In this document: one piece after another, positions 12,601-22,400 of the stretch
Layout of the letters: every line of letters starts with the position of its first letter
How positions within the stretch are numbered: position 1 is the stretch's first letter
Assembly: GCF_004210375.1 (NCBI RefSeq)
Contig: NC_134833.1
Span: forward strand, 20,639,396-20,703,395
Length of the DNA stretch: 64,000 bases
Reading direction: 5' to 3'
DNA from: Tachypleus tridentatus
Taxonomy: Eukaryota; Arthropoda; Merostomata; Xiphosura; Limulidae
Made by a program: the position numbers and the translations under genes
The notes under the pieces: generated by a model
Databases searched by the model: none
Told to the model about the DNA's origin: nothing
Seen by the model: the letters and a program-made list of their open reading frames with translations, nothing else

Positions 12601-15600
12601 CTCTAAGCTGTAGGTTGTAATAACCTATCAGTTTTACCACTTTAAAAAAATATATCTTTATTAATTGAGGGTTTTTTTTCTATGAAACTGTTTTGTACTT
12701 TTAGTGTGAAGAAATTAATCACAATTGGAGATTTTATGTCTCTTATATTTCTTAATGGATAGTCTTGAAATTTGGTTGTGAACTAAGGATCCAATAGAAC
12801 ACATTCACTTAAAATGTTACAGAAAGTAAACATTGCACAATTATCACCCCTGTTAATAACACAGGTTTGTGTTTTGGCCTCGTGATACACCATCACAGGT
12901 CTTCATTGTACAACATTACTTATAAACCAAACATTTGTAATATGATAAAATCTTTAGTTTAAATAAAGTCAGTAATGCTTATGCAAAGGTGCTAGTAATA
13001 CATAACATCAAAGTTTTATTCATACAATACATCTAATCTGCTCAAATCCAAATTGGAACATTTGAAGTTTTCCAAGTATGTATAGACCAAATTCAGACAA
13101 AGATAACAGAATAGTTACAACTTGCAATAGGGACATTTTGAATGACTGAATAAATAACACTGCACAACAATTTCTCTGAAAGTTTTGCTTCCTGAAAAGT
13201 GTTTGCTGATTGTGACAGGTGCCTGGTGGGTATGCACAAATATAGTTTTGGTTTTGCTTCATCATGTAGGAACTCTGAGAAATAGACAGTTAACTGTTTA
13301 CCAGCAATAACGATTTAATTGCGTTTATGTTTCTAATACGCTATTAAGTCCAACATAATTAAGTGTTTTGCTCCTGATTTTCGTTTGTATTCAATGTCCG
13401 GTGCATCACGTTGCAGTGTCCAACAGTAATGGGCAAGCATTGACGGATTCCAGTTGCCCTGATATCATTTTCCATTGTAGCAAAACTGAAGATTTCGATG
13501 AAGCGGTACGTGATGGGCAACTTTGTTGTGCAGTGTTATCAATCAATATATTTTGTATTTGTTTCAACCGACAACTTGTGTTAAATATCTATGCAAGAAA
13601 AATTGTTTTTGATAGCAAATTGAAGAATGTAAACACCAAAAGAAATTGAACTGCACAAGTTTTGAGTTACGAGGTATATTTTGTAACTAATACTGAAGCT
13701 TTTACAGAAGGATGTTTTGGTATTTCTGGATTCTGTGTATGTGATTAACAGTAACAACTAAGATTACAATTGATCAACAGCCTTTTTACATATGTGGTTT
13801 AAGAAGCCTATTTATTTACTTTATGTGCAAGTCAGATTTACAATAGAATACTAAACTGTCATCTATTTGTAGAAGTTATAATCACTTTAAAACCTTCAAT
13901 CATGGCTAGTATCTGTTTTTAGTTCACTAAATAAGAGGCCTAGCATGGCTAGGTGGTTAAGGCATTTGACTCGTTATCCGAGGGTTGTGGGTTTGAATCC
14001 CCATCACACCAAACATGTTTGCACTATCAGCCGTGGGGTCATTATAATGTGAAAGTCTATCCCACTATTTGTTGACAAGAGTAACCCAAGAGTTGATGGT
14101 GGGCTGTGATGACTAGCTGCCTTCCTCTAGTCTTACACTGCTAAATTAGGGATAGCTAGCGCAGATAACCCTCAAGCACGCTTGTCCAAAATTTAAAAAA
14201 AAAAACCCAAACTAAACAAGCTGTATCTTTGTGTCCATTAACGGTCCCATTCAAACTCTCTTAACCTGAAGATGACCTAGGAAGGTCAAAACATTGTTCT
14301 CTCCTTATCAGTAAAAGTGTTAATATCCATACTGGCTGTTTTGAGATACATTTTTATTTCAAGTAGGTTTCGTCATCAAGAATTAAATAAGATGTAGTTC
14401 CAGATGTGACTTTTTGACGTCATGCTGTCAGCATTATAATATTCTCAGTTTGTTTAGTGTTTTCCTTGTCACTGTAATAATTATATGTATAAAAGTAATA
14501 CCTTGCACAACTTGTATTTATGCCACTATAGTCTAACTTTTTTTCCTTTATTTTATACTCAAGTTTTAAATTAATTCTCCTTCTAAACTGAATCCTATCA
14601 TTCATGGAAATAGTCTTCTGTACAGTATTGGTAGTATTTTAAGGTATAATTATTAATTACTATTTTCAGTAGCTTAACATGCTTAAATTTTTTTATGTTA
14701 TTCGTGCAGCAGAATATCTGTTTCCATGTACAATTGACTATATCCATTTGTTTCCTTTCAAATTATCTAGAATGAATCTCATTTGTATGTTGTTTCATAC
14801 GTGACCAAACTTTACATGGTTTTACTTATTTTTGGTTTCTATTGTATATAAACAAACAATTTAAAACTACTTGGATTCTGTTTTTTTCTAGGTCAGCTCT
14901 TTTTATTGTTGTCTGCCGTAACAGTGGACGTATGGATCATATACTGGCTAACCTGAACACTTTGTATTTAGCTAAAGATATCGCTTGTCTTCCAGTATTT
15001 CTGTTTTCTGGTGATTCTCTAACCTGGCTGCTTGATGAGGTAATTTACTTTTTTATGAAACATTTTGGCCGTCACATATAGCACATGCTAGATAATTGCA
15101 GGGTTTTTGTATTACTTACATTATATGATCAATAGTCTATAATCTGAAACAATGTTATTACAGAGTAGAATTGAGAAGCTTTTATTTACAATATAAAATT
15201 TAATTAATAATTTTTGCACACAGCTACATAAAGGCTTACCTGTACATAGTCATTTTGAACTGATAGATTGGTAGGAAGGCAGCTCATTCAAAGTATGTTT
15301 TTATGGCAATGAGTTACAAACCATAAATCCTCAGATTCACAGTCCAACCATTCTTGCCACTGTCATACGTGGCGAAATAAGATTTAATTTTCTCGTCTGT
15401 AAATTAAAGTTCTGTACATTTTAATTTTAGGAACTAATGCATTTGTAGTTTTGCCAATACCAGTAGATGCACTATGGTGAGCAAAATTTAAAAAAAATAT
15501 TTTTTCTAAGCTGAGAGTGCTTTATCCTGGTTGAATCAAATTAGGTGTACTTGTGCTATTGATATAAATTAGGACATGCTTATTTGTGCAAAACAAAACC

Positions 15601-17799
15601 TAGAATTTCAAACTGAACTACCTATTGCTCTAATCTACTTAATTTGGATGGTAAGAATTAATATTGTGCATAGTATCAGCTGGTTAACAATGGAATTGTA
15701 AAGTATTGTTGCCTTTTCCAATGTTAGTGAGAGAAATGTTGTATATTAGCTACATTAAGTTTTGCAGTTTGGTATCACATGGTATTTATTATGGTTAATA
15801 AAATTTCATTAACTCAGTGTCCTGGATGAATTTTAAAAACAAAACAATTTTAGGCTTAACATAGCCTTGGTGATTAGAACACTTGCAATCTGTGATTATC
15901 AGGTTTTAAGGTCATCACTGAACATGGTTGTCCTTTCATCTGTATAGGAAGTATAGTGTGATGACCAATCTTAATTGTTGGTAAAAGAGTAGCTCAAGAG
16001 TTTGTGATAACAGATGCTGACTAGCTGTCTTCCATTTTAGCACAGATAGCTCTCGTATAGCTTTGTGTGAAATTCAACAAACAACTGAACAAAAATTATT
16101 TATGCAGAAACCAGTAGTCATAGTTTTGTTAGTGCAACTTAAGAAAAGCACCTAAACATTCTTAATAAAAATTATTCCATGTTTCTTTGGAACCCTTATT
16201 TTTATTATTTACTATTATTAAAACATTCACGTAACAAGTTTCATAGTAGAAAATTATAAAAAAATTAATATTGTAATAATAATAATTCCTACATATTGAA
16301 TTCCTTATGGACCTACTTTTGGTATACATTCAACTCAAAACACTTGTTGAAAATACACACGAGTATGTTTTACTCCAAAACTAATTTCCACTTATATTTC
16401 TTTGCTGTTCTACTTTAGTAAAATTCCTGTTTAGATTGTGCATTTTAAAGATTACAAATGTCCAGTTTAGTTGTTTGTCTTTAGAATATAAATGAATGCA
16501 TTACGTGTTCATTTTAGTTTAGCAAATGAACTGTATTTTATCACTCAACTATTAGGGTCGAAACAGTATTCATGTACCTACATCTATCCATCATCTTCAC
16601 TGTGGTCTTATACCACTAGGGGAACCATGTGAGAATGTTACCACTACTGGCCTCAAGTGGAACTTGCGTAAGTCATTAAAATTTATTTTTGAAGATATTC
16701 AAGTAAAACTGTGGAAAGAATTATTAGTATTACCAGTGTTTGTGTAAATGAAACAAGCAAAAAAAAATTACTTTTTTTTTCGTTTTTTTTTTTAGCTATA
16801 ATAACTTTATGGATATTCCATAACACATTAATAATCTCCATAAACACCCAACATTACAGGAAACTAATCCCCTTTTTGATTCAAAGACTTCTGGTAGTTA
16901 TTTTGAAGTCGTGGGCTGGTGATTATGGTACTCAACTCACAATCTTTGGGCCACAGAATCAAATCCAATTACCAAATATGCTTACCCTTTTAGCAGTGGG
17001 AGCATAATAAAGCAACAATCAATCCCACTTTTCATTAGTAAAAAGTAGCCCGAGTTGTGGTGTTGAGTAGCTGCCTTCCTTCTAGTCTATCTCTCCTAAA
17101 CTGATCCAGATAAAAATTCTCTCCACTTCAGGGATCCTGAGATGATAACAAAAGCCCTAAAGTATGTAGTCTGCTAATTCATCATTCAATTTTACTTACT
17201 TTCTTTAATGTACATACATTAATCTCTTGCCAGTTTACTTTCAAATTTTTGTTTCCAAAAAAATAAACTTTCTCGGGAATTTTGACACTTCCAAATTCGC
17301 TTCATAGGTTTCGTTGGAGTTAAGTGGATTTCTGATATAATGAATGTGGCCATTTGCAACAGAACTATGTCAGTGGCCAGTAGTAAGAGAACTATATCAG
17401 TATGTAATAAAAAAGCTGTTATAAGTGTTTTGATAGAATAAATATAAATTATAATTATTTGTGGTTTTATTGCTTTTGTGATAAGGTTGTTTTCACTTGT
17501 CATCATGATATTTCTCAAACTGACTTTTGAGAACTTTTTTATTGATTTTAAAGAACTGAGACAAATTTGTTATTGAAATACAATTTCCAGAAAATATTTT
17601 ACCATTTCATGTAGTTAACTTGTTTTTGTGAGAATATAACAGTTATAAAAGTAATATTATATATACAATTTATTTCTCCCCAGAACATCAAAAACTACAG
17701 TTTGGTGGACTTCTCAGTACATCAAATACATTTGATGGGTCAGAAGTTATTACTGTGGAGACAGACAAGAAACTCTTGTGGACCATGGGAATTCCATAA
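3624..17799 (+). CDS. TPK1: Thiamin pyrophosphokinase (thiamine diphosphokinase), seven coding exons
   Basis: The enzyme transfers pyrophosphate from ATP to thiamin, making the cofactor thiamin pyrophosphate in the cytosol. Coding exons are 3624-3693, 5475-5555, 8989-9131, 11141-11240, 14897-15039, 16556-16667 and 17684-17799. They give about 254 codons against 243 in the human protein. Family motifs appear in order: LNQP, DGG (residues 58-60), GDFDS (82-86), TPDQDETDF (105-113), GRMDH (142-146), CGLIP (195-199), TTTGLKWNL (208-216), STSNTFDGS (228-236) and a C-terminal LLWTM. Alignment to animal TPK1 is nearly ungapped from DGG onward. Oddities are a GC donor after exon 3 and a phase conflict between exons 4 and 5. 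The glycine-rich loop before GR(F/M)D reads [11 protein letters not shown], so the LGG of other animals is lost. Introns hold a 55-bp satellite, SINEs and a MITE-like element. The identification is firm. Whether this copy is fully functional depends on the two junctions. Confidence 0.93.
3798..5069 (-). other. Unrecognised stack of minus-strand open frames in TPK1 intron 1
   Basis: Four consecutive minus-strand frames of 69-138 codons (4785-5069, 4290-4706, 4079-4288, 3798-4061) lie almost end to end. I recognise no domain, and codon use is AT-rich like the surrounding intron. The 138-codon frame at 4290-4706 contains a fairly protein-like stretch ([18 protein letters not shown]). It could be a decayed inserted gene copy or chance. 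No start context or polyadenylation structure supports a live gene. Confidence 0.2.
5475..5555 (+). CDS. TPK1: TPK1 coding exon 2
   Basis: The exon is bounded by acceptor TTGTTGCAG and donor GTAAG. It starts with GG, completing the glycine split with exon 1, encodes [11 protein letters not shown] and a helix ending WKS, and leaves one base for exon 3. The LNQP motif is that of the TPK catalytic domain start. A 55-bp tandem array begins only about 24 bases after its donor. Confidence 0.9.
5579..7665. repeat. 55-bp tandem repeat array in TPK1 intron 2
   Basis: About 38 head-to-tail copies of a 55-bp unit running AATTATATACTGACATGCAT then CCAGGGGCTATATATGACTT then ATAATATATACACAT. Some copies are 53 bp because they lack an AT dinucleotide. 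Most variation is at two positions, C or T in TG(C/T)ATCC and A or G in CTT(A/G)TAATA. The left copies are nearly uniform C/A, the middle carries T/G, and the right returns to C/A. The final copy decays (GGGGCTGTATGTGGCATATA). The minus strand contains GATGCATGTCAG and TATAATTAT, shared with the 102-bp array. Confidence 0.97.
7812..8020 (+). mobile_element. tRNA-derived SINE (family 1), copy A
   Basis: The tRNA-like head has an A-box region (AGGTGGGTTAAGGC), the loop ACTCGTAATCT and a perfect B box GGTTCGAATCC at 7861-7871. The family body follows (CTCGCCCTTTCAG, ACTATTTATTGGTAAA, AAATTAGGGACAGCTAGTGC) and ends in GTGAAATTCAAAAAC. The middle is shortened relative to the full element at 62602-62881. 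Confidence 0.85.
8989..9131 (+). CDS. TPK1: TPK1 coding exon 3 (DGG and GDFDS motifs)
   Basis: The acceptor TTTTTACAG gives an exon starting CT, completing alanine with the last G of exon 2. It encodes [16 protein letters not shown] and LEFYKKK. The frame then runs straight into exon 4 ([11 protein letters not shown]) only if the exon ends at AAG with the non-canonical donor GC (gcatgt at 9132-9137). This gives an ungapped match to animal TPK1. The nearby GT donor (gtagga at 9141) is out of phase unless the run of eight A at 9123-9130 is one base too long. Confidence 0.88.
9290..9751. mobile_element. MITE-like element with terminal inverted repeats
   Basis: The left end reads CATGGGCATAGATTTTTT and the right end reads, on the opposite strand, AGGGGCATAGATCCTGG. 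They share the inverted core GGGCATAGAT. Direct copies of GGGCACAAA flank it at 9281-9289 and 9752-9760, consistent with a 9-bp target duplication. The interior of about 460 bp has no transposase-like frame. Similar ends with GGGGCATAGAT occur in small non-autonomous elements I have seen before. The superfamily is not assigned. Confidence 0.6.
10872..11065. repeat. 99-bp direct tandem duplication in TPK1 intron 3
   Basis: Two adjacent copies with a period of 99 bp, for example TTCCAGTCTA at 10901 and again at 11000. They differ by essentially one base (CTAATGAG versus CTAGTGAG) plus edge changes. It is a recent simple duplication about 75 bp upstream of exon 4. Confidence 0.9.
11141..11240 (+). 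CDS. TPK1: TPK1 coding exon 4 (TPDQDETDF motif)
   Basis: The acceptor ATCATTAG at 11139-11140 starts the exon in phase 0. It encodes [19 protein letters not shown] and a helix ending QQKKVC. The acidic TPDQDETDF motif belongs to the TPK active site. The 3' end is uncertain. The strongest donor is GTAAGT at 11237, but it leaves phase 0 while exon 5 needs another phase. Ending at 11240 (donor gttggt) joins in frame with 14897 and keeps the family length. Ending at 11234 (donor gtgtaa) also joins in frame but is two residues shorter. Confidence 0.8.
13368..13649 (+). other. Unrecognised open frame in TPK1 intron 4
   Basis: A 93-codon frame lies in a stretch richer in CpG than its surroundings (about 13310-13530). 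It contains a protein-like segment ([19 protein letters not shown]) that I cannot place in any family. It is not needed by TPK1, whose residues are all accounted for by the flanking exons. It could be a fragment of an inserted element or chance. Confidence 0.2.
13936..14218 (+). mobile_element. tRNA-derived SINE (family 1), copy B, near full length
   Basis: The head is GGCCTAGCATGGCTAGGTGG with loop ACTCGTTATCC and a decayed B box GGTTTGAATCC. The body then matches the family in order (AGCCGTGGGG, ACTATTTGTTG, GTAACCCAAGAGTTGATGG, TGACTAGCTGCCTTCC, TCTTACACTGCTAAATTAGG) and ends in an A-rich tail. Confidence 0.92.
14257..14352 (+). repeat. Dispersed repeat with hammerhead-like core, copy 2
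   Basis: It contains CTGAAGA at 14266-14272, then the stem GACCT (14274-14278) / AGGTC (14283-14287), then AAAAC where a hammerhead core has GAAAC. Stem II pairs perfectly. The downstream sequence through ACTGGCTGTTTTGAGA matches copy 1 in the opposite orientation. With A for G in the GAAA box this copy should be inactive if the motif is a ribozyme. Confidence 0.5.
14897..15039 (+). CDS. TPK1: TPK1 coding exon 5 (GRMDH motif)
   Basis: It encodes [27 protein letters not shown] and [15 protein letters not shown], ending in phase 0 at GAG before donor gtaatt. It corresponds to the substrate-binding GR(F/M)D region and NTL helix of TPK. Two acceptors are close together: the strong TTTTTTTCTAG ending at 14891, which puts the exon one base off from exon 4, and TCAG ending at 14896, which gives a consistent frame. 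I chose 14897 for frame. The LGG found just before this motif in other animals reads CRN here. Confidence 0.82.
15853..16092 (+). mobile_element. tRNA-derived SINE (family 1), copy C, diverged
   Basis: Family landmarks are recognisable in order but heavily mutated: a decayed head (CATAGCCTTGGTGATTAGAAC), CCTTTCATCTG, TTGTTGGTAAAAGAGTAGC, CTGACTAGCTGTCTTCC and AGCTTTGTGTGAAATTC. It is an old insertion in TPK1 intron 5. Confidence 0.75.
16556..16667 (+). CDS. TPK1: TPK1 coding exon 6 (thiamin-binding domain start)
   Basis: The acceptor CTATTAG opens the exon in phase 0 and the donor GTAAGT closes it after one base of a split codon. It encodes [21 protein letters not shown] and TTTGLKWNL. These match the C-terminal thiamin-binding domain of animal TPK1 without gaps. 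Confidence 0.95.
16904..17125 (+). mobile_element. tRNA-derived SINE (family 1), copy D, diverged
   Basis: A decayed head (GGGCTGGTGATTATGG, AACTCACAATCTTTGGG) is followed by CTTACCCTTTTAGCAGTGGG, CAATCCCACTTTTCATTAGT, AAAAGTAGCCCGAGTTG and GAGTAGCTGCCTTCC. The 3' end is lost or altered. Confidence 0.75.
17684..17799 (+). CDS. TPK1: TPK1 coding exon 7 (C-terminus and stop)
   Basis: The acceptor TTTCTCCCCAG is followed by AA, completing glutamine with the last C of exon 6. It encodes [21 protein letters not shown] and LLWTMGIP, then stop TAA at 17797-17799. This matches the conserved C-terminus of the family and ends at the same place as other animal TPK1 proteins. Confidence 0.95.
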
Positions 17800-20146
17800 C
17801 TACAAACATTTTTAATTATCATAGGAAAAGCGTTTTTGTGTTAACTTATCAGATACTGGGATAATATTTGTCTGCAATTCAACATGATTACTTGTATGTT
17901 GGGTTAATTTACTGATGTATATTTACTCTCAAGTTAGTTGATTCTAACTCGTTTCCTTTCATGCATGCAATATTAAATGTTGGGTTTAAGTCTAAGTTAG
18001 TGATATTGTAAACTATAGAGGTGATGGATAGATACTTGTATAAGACAGTTACATATAAGTACATTTCATTTGTTTTGGTGACCTTTGTTGTGCTTGTTCT
18101 TTGGGGTCAGGTTTTGTATTTATTACAACAACCCTATTTTTTGGTGTTATTTATTACATTTTCCTCATTCAAACTTATTGTAAAACATTCAACTACTTAT
18201 TAAGGTCTTGAGGCAACTTGAATTGGTAATGAAGAAAACTTGCATGTTTGACATGGTGAAAATTGTATGATACTTTAAAAACATAATGGTTCTTTGTTCT
18301 TACTCAGATAAATTACTTGTATATTGCTTATTAAGCTTCGTGATGAAGAATTACCTCAAAAATAGTTGTCAGTTTGAATATTCTATCATAGATTTATGAT
18401 AAATCTACAACACACACTTAGAAAATATTCAATGTTGTTTTTTGTACACTGAAATACTGGAATCCTTTTTGTACAACCAGTTCAACACTTAAAATGACAA
18501 ACAGTTGATAATATACATTTTGAAGTTTATTAGGTTCCATTAAATACAGTATTTGCAATCACTGCATGTTTTTGATTGGCTGTAAAGTTATGATTTTATC
18601 TGAAAAAGCCAGATATTAGACTAATGTTTGGGTAATGGCTTCATCTCTGAGTTACTTAATTAGCTGTATTTACTGTAATTTTTTCATATTATTTAAGTGC
18701 CTTTGCTGTTTGTTTAACTTAAATCCAAAGAAAGGCAAGAAGTTTTTTCAATTTATTATTATTATTAATGTATATTTTATCACTTGTCTAAAACTTTTTT
18801 GTTATAGGTACATAGTGTTAATATGATTTGTTTCTTTTTTGTTTTGCACTTTGATCCTGTCATTATCCTTTTCTTACAGTTTTAACACATGTATAAAAAT
18901 AGGAATACTTCTACACACTACACTCAACAGTTATGACACACGTGCTATGCTTATATTTCAGTACATTCAAAACCAACAAATATCTACTACAAAGTGATTT
19001 GCCACTAACAGTTGTTTAGAGTATAGAATACTTATCTTGATATAGCCATTATGTAAGTGTGAAAAGCCAATTTCAAGATGAAATAATTGAAAATAGGAAC
19101 AAACCCAAAATTTTTGTCGTGATCTGAACTCGTAAATTTAAGGTTCTTACACAAAATCACTATGTAATGAGTTCTAGTAATTAGCAGCAGAAGTGTAGAC
19201 TGATTATAAACAAATGTATTTGATCAAATAATACTGAATTGTTTAGTCTGTGTCTGCTTCATTATAACATACCAAAAACTGAGAGAATTGTGGCTTGCCA
19301 GTCTCATTATTAACACTAGAACTATAAACTTTTTCTTCTATAGTAAAGAAATAATTGCAATTTATGTTATTATAAAAAACTGATTTTTTGTTGTTGCTTG
19401 GTAAAACTGTAAGAGTCCAAATAATTTTAACAGAATTGAAAAATGCACGCATAAATATTTGAAAACCACCCTCTCTTCTCTGAAAAACTTGTCTCATAAT
19501 CCTAAATGCAACTTTCTTTAGGAAATAGAAGCATTATATACTCTACGTAATGTAGTTCTGTATATACAGCAGTAATCAAACTCTTTCGTACTTAAATCTT
19601 GATGGATGGTTAGACAACCTCAGTCACACTTACAATAATTATAAAACCTCTTGAATGTAAGTAAATTGTATTAAAGTACATAAAAAAACAACTAATACAA
19701 AAGTTTAAAAGTGGAAGTAATTTATGTCATTAATAAATAAGATCACATCTTGTGTTCCATGGGTAGTTGACAGGCCATTTTGTTCCATTTGTTTTGAAAG
19801 GACTAAATTAATAGCATACCAGTGTAATTAGTTTAAGAATGAGACTTAATCTATGATATTTTACATGGGGTATATATTTAACTATACAAGATTTGTGTTG
19901 TAAGTATGAAGTTTTTTTGTTGTTGTTGTTGAAAGGTATAATGGATATATATTAGCTGTGATTTTTATTTATCATAGGTTTACTAGTGGTATTTTATTTT
20001 AGAAGGGTCCAGAATTTAGGTTTGTTGTCATTAAATGGAAATAATGCAATAAAACTTGTTGCAGTTTATGTTTCTGTATTATTTGCTACATGTGGCTAAA
20101 TGAAATTAAAATTTAAATATTGTCAGTTAAATTTAAAAATGAATTA
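17800..20146 (+). other. TPK1 3' untranslated and downstream region
   Basis: AT-rich sequence without a recognisable gene. The 3' UTR of TPK1 starts here. No polyadenylation site stands out enough to fix its end. A short (TTG)n run lies at about 19917-19933. Confidence 0.4.
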
Positions 20147-20860
20147 CCGTATTTTTCATTGTATAAGACCCACCTTTTTCCCAATAAAGGGGGGTCTCAA
20201 AACCCCCGTGCATCCTCTATGCTGAAGGTAAAAATTGTATGCCTTCCTAGGCACACAGTATCTTGTACAGTGAGGATTAGAAACTAGAGATCAACCTTTA
20301 AACTTCCCTTGTCTTGTTTTCTTTCTCTCATAGGTTAAAGAAAATGGGTTATTATGGGAAACTACTGTAGAACACTGTTGCATTAAGGGGCCTTTAACTT
20401 AAATTAAATATTGTACCAACAATACTAGACTCAGATCCTTAAAGAACTCAAAAACATATAAATTTGGAAACAGTAACTGTGAGCACAAAACTCTATACAA
20501 GCAGCTAACACAAGTTCAAAATATGAGGAGAGTGTACACCCCAAGATGGCATTAGCAATTCTCTTGATGGTAGAGAAGATCATATCCTGTTTGAGGAAAG
20601 TAGTGACTTTGGTAAGATTGAACTTTCAGAACTTGCTTTCAGTGATGCACAAGATTTTGAAAGTTTTCATAATGGATGAACAATGTTTTGATGTAAATGT
20701 ATGAAACAACCTTATTTTATTTTATTATGGACACTACTTTTGAAGTATACTAAACAATAATAAAAGATTATGCCGATGTCGAACAAATAACTGTGAAAAA
20801 TATTTTTCCCTGACGATAGCCTTGAAAATCAGGGTGCATCTTGTACATTGAAAAATACTA
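20147..20860. mobile_element. TA-flanked DNA transposon relic, pogo/mariner-like
   Basis: The left end CCGTATTTTTCATTGTATAA and the reverse complement of the right end (TAGTATTTTTCAATGTACAA) form terminal inverted repeats of over 25 bp that continue into AGACCCACC / AGATGCACC. TA flanks it at 20145-20146 and 20861-20862. An internal frame near 20560-20680 reads SLDGREDHILFEESSDFG, which resembles the acidic C-terminal tail of pogo-type DDE transposases. That assignment rests on memory and is tentative. At 714 bp the element is a deleted, non-autonomous copy. Confidence 0.65.
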
Positions 20861-20961
20861 TATCAACTTGCAATACAATCTATTAATGAGCAAAGAAATA
20901 TTCACTATTATTTGAATTAATTCCTATTCTTTAAAAAAAAAAAAAAATGTAAAGGAAATAG

Positions 20962-21048
20962 TTGGCCCTCTAGTGGCTCAGCAGTAATTCTCTGCACTTA
21001 CAATACTAAAAAAAATCAGGTTTTGATTCCAGTGATGGGTACAGATCA
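20962..21048 (+). mobile_element. tRNA-derived SINE (family 2), copy 1
   Basis: A distinct short element: GGCCCTCTAGTGGCTCAGCA head, ACTTACAATACTAAA, and B-box-like GGTTTTGATTCC. It shares order and sequence with 21752-21863 and 22962-23070 but not with family 1. Confidence 0.6.
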
Positions 21049-21234
21049 AATAGTAATGGTAACACTTGATATATTAAAGGATAGTGATAAGAAATAAAGT
21101 AGAAATTATGAGATATAATTTTGTAAAACCTTTATACTACAAATTTACAGGTAAATGTTGATAAGTTACAAAAATTGTAAAACACCAGCACTGTTTATAG
21201 GTTCAGTAGATGAAAATTTTTAAAGTGATAATTT

Positions 21235-21496
21235 GGTTTGTTTTGAATTTCATGCAAAGATATTCGAGGGCTATCTGCACTAGTCCCTAATTTAGCATTA
21301 TCAGACTAGAGGGAAGGCAGCAAGTCATCATCATCCAGTGCCAACACTTGGGCTACTTTGTTACTAACAAATTGTGGGATTGACCATCACATTGTAAAGT
21401 CCCCATGGCTAAAAGGGCGAGCATGTTTGGCGTTATGAGTATTCCAGCCTTCAGCTTATGAGTCAAGCATCTTAACCACCTGGCCATACCAGCCCA
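21235..21496 (-). mobile_element. tRNA-derived SINE (family 1), copy E, full length
   Basis: The full family order is present in reverse: GAATTTCATGCAAAGATATT, GAGGGCTATCTGCACTAGTC, AGACTAGAGGGAAGGCAGC, GGGATTGACCATCACATTGT and a head ending ACCACCTGGCCATACCAGCC. Confidence 0.9.
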
Positions 21497-21751
21497 AAGT
21501 GATAATTTAGAAACAAAATTTTAAAATACATGATTTAAATATTAATTTTAATAGATACACTGTCCAAAAATATCTTGTGAGGTTTTATAATAATTGAATG
21601 AGTAATAAAAGAAAATTGAAAATTACTTCAATAAATAGAACTAACTAGTAAAGTTAAAATATGTTTAGAGAATTTTTATTTAAAATGAATGTAACATTTT
21701 TCTTAAAACCAAATGTGCGTTAACGATAAAGATTCCTCAATTATAATTTTT

Positions 21752-21863
21752 TGAATGATGGGACAGTGATAAGTCTTCGGACTTACAATGATAGAATCAG
21801 TGATTCAATTCCCTTCAGTGGATGCAGCAGACAGCCCAATGTGGCTTTGCTTTAAAAAAAAAC
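21752..21863 (+). mobile_element. tRNA-derived SINE (family 2), copy 2
   Basis: GGGACAGTGATAAGTCTTCG, ACTTACAATGATAGAATCAG, TGATTCAATTCCC and the 3' body GCAGACAGCCCAATGTGGCT ending TTTGCTTTAAAAAAAAAC. It aligns throughout with 22962-23070. Confidence 0.65.
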
Positions 21864-22256
21864 TTGTTAATTTTAAAAGACTTTGATATTAGTATGCCAA
21901 TGCATAAGTAGTAATAAAACATAAAAATCACAGATATCATAATTTGGCTTTTTGTTTCATTTTTTATCTGTAATGATGCTCATCTAGGAAGTTCTGAATA
22001 TGTGTTTACAAAAATCAATGTAATATGGAAGTTTGTTCTTGTTAAATTTCATTTTTTGTTATTATTAATGGTACATATAGCAATGACTTGATAAAAGTAC
22101 TGTAATTTGGTGAAGTCAACCAACATACAACTTTGTTTAAATCTACAGAAAATGTACATTTGTAATTATTTACTTACTAATTACATTGAAACAACTGTTT
22201 TGAGAAGTATGCTAGTCAGAAAGTTACAGTTTGGCTAAATATTCTCTCTATCGGTC

Positions 22257-22400
22257 TACATTTAGCCACACAGGTGTTATAATGTTATGATCATTCCCAC
22301 TACTTCCTCGTAAAAGAATTGGTAGGTGATGTTAACCACCTACCTTCTCTAGTCTGATATTTCAAAATTAAGGATCTGTAACAAATGACCTTCATCTAGT
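22257..22400 (+). mobile_element. tRNA-derived SINE (family 1), copy F, fragment
   Basis: Decayed body only: AGCCACACAGGTGTTATAAT, CATTCCCACTACTTCCTCGT, AAAAGAATTGG, ACCTACCTTCTCTAGTCTGA. The tRNA head is not recognisable. Confidence 0.6.
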
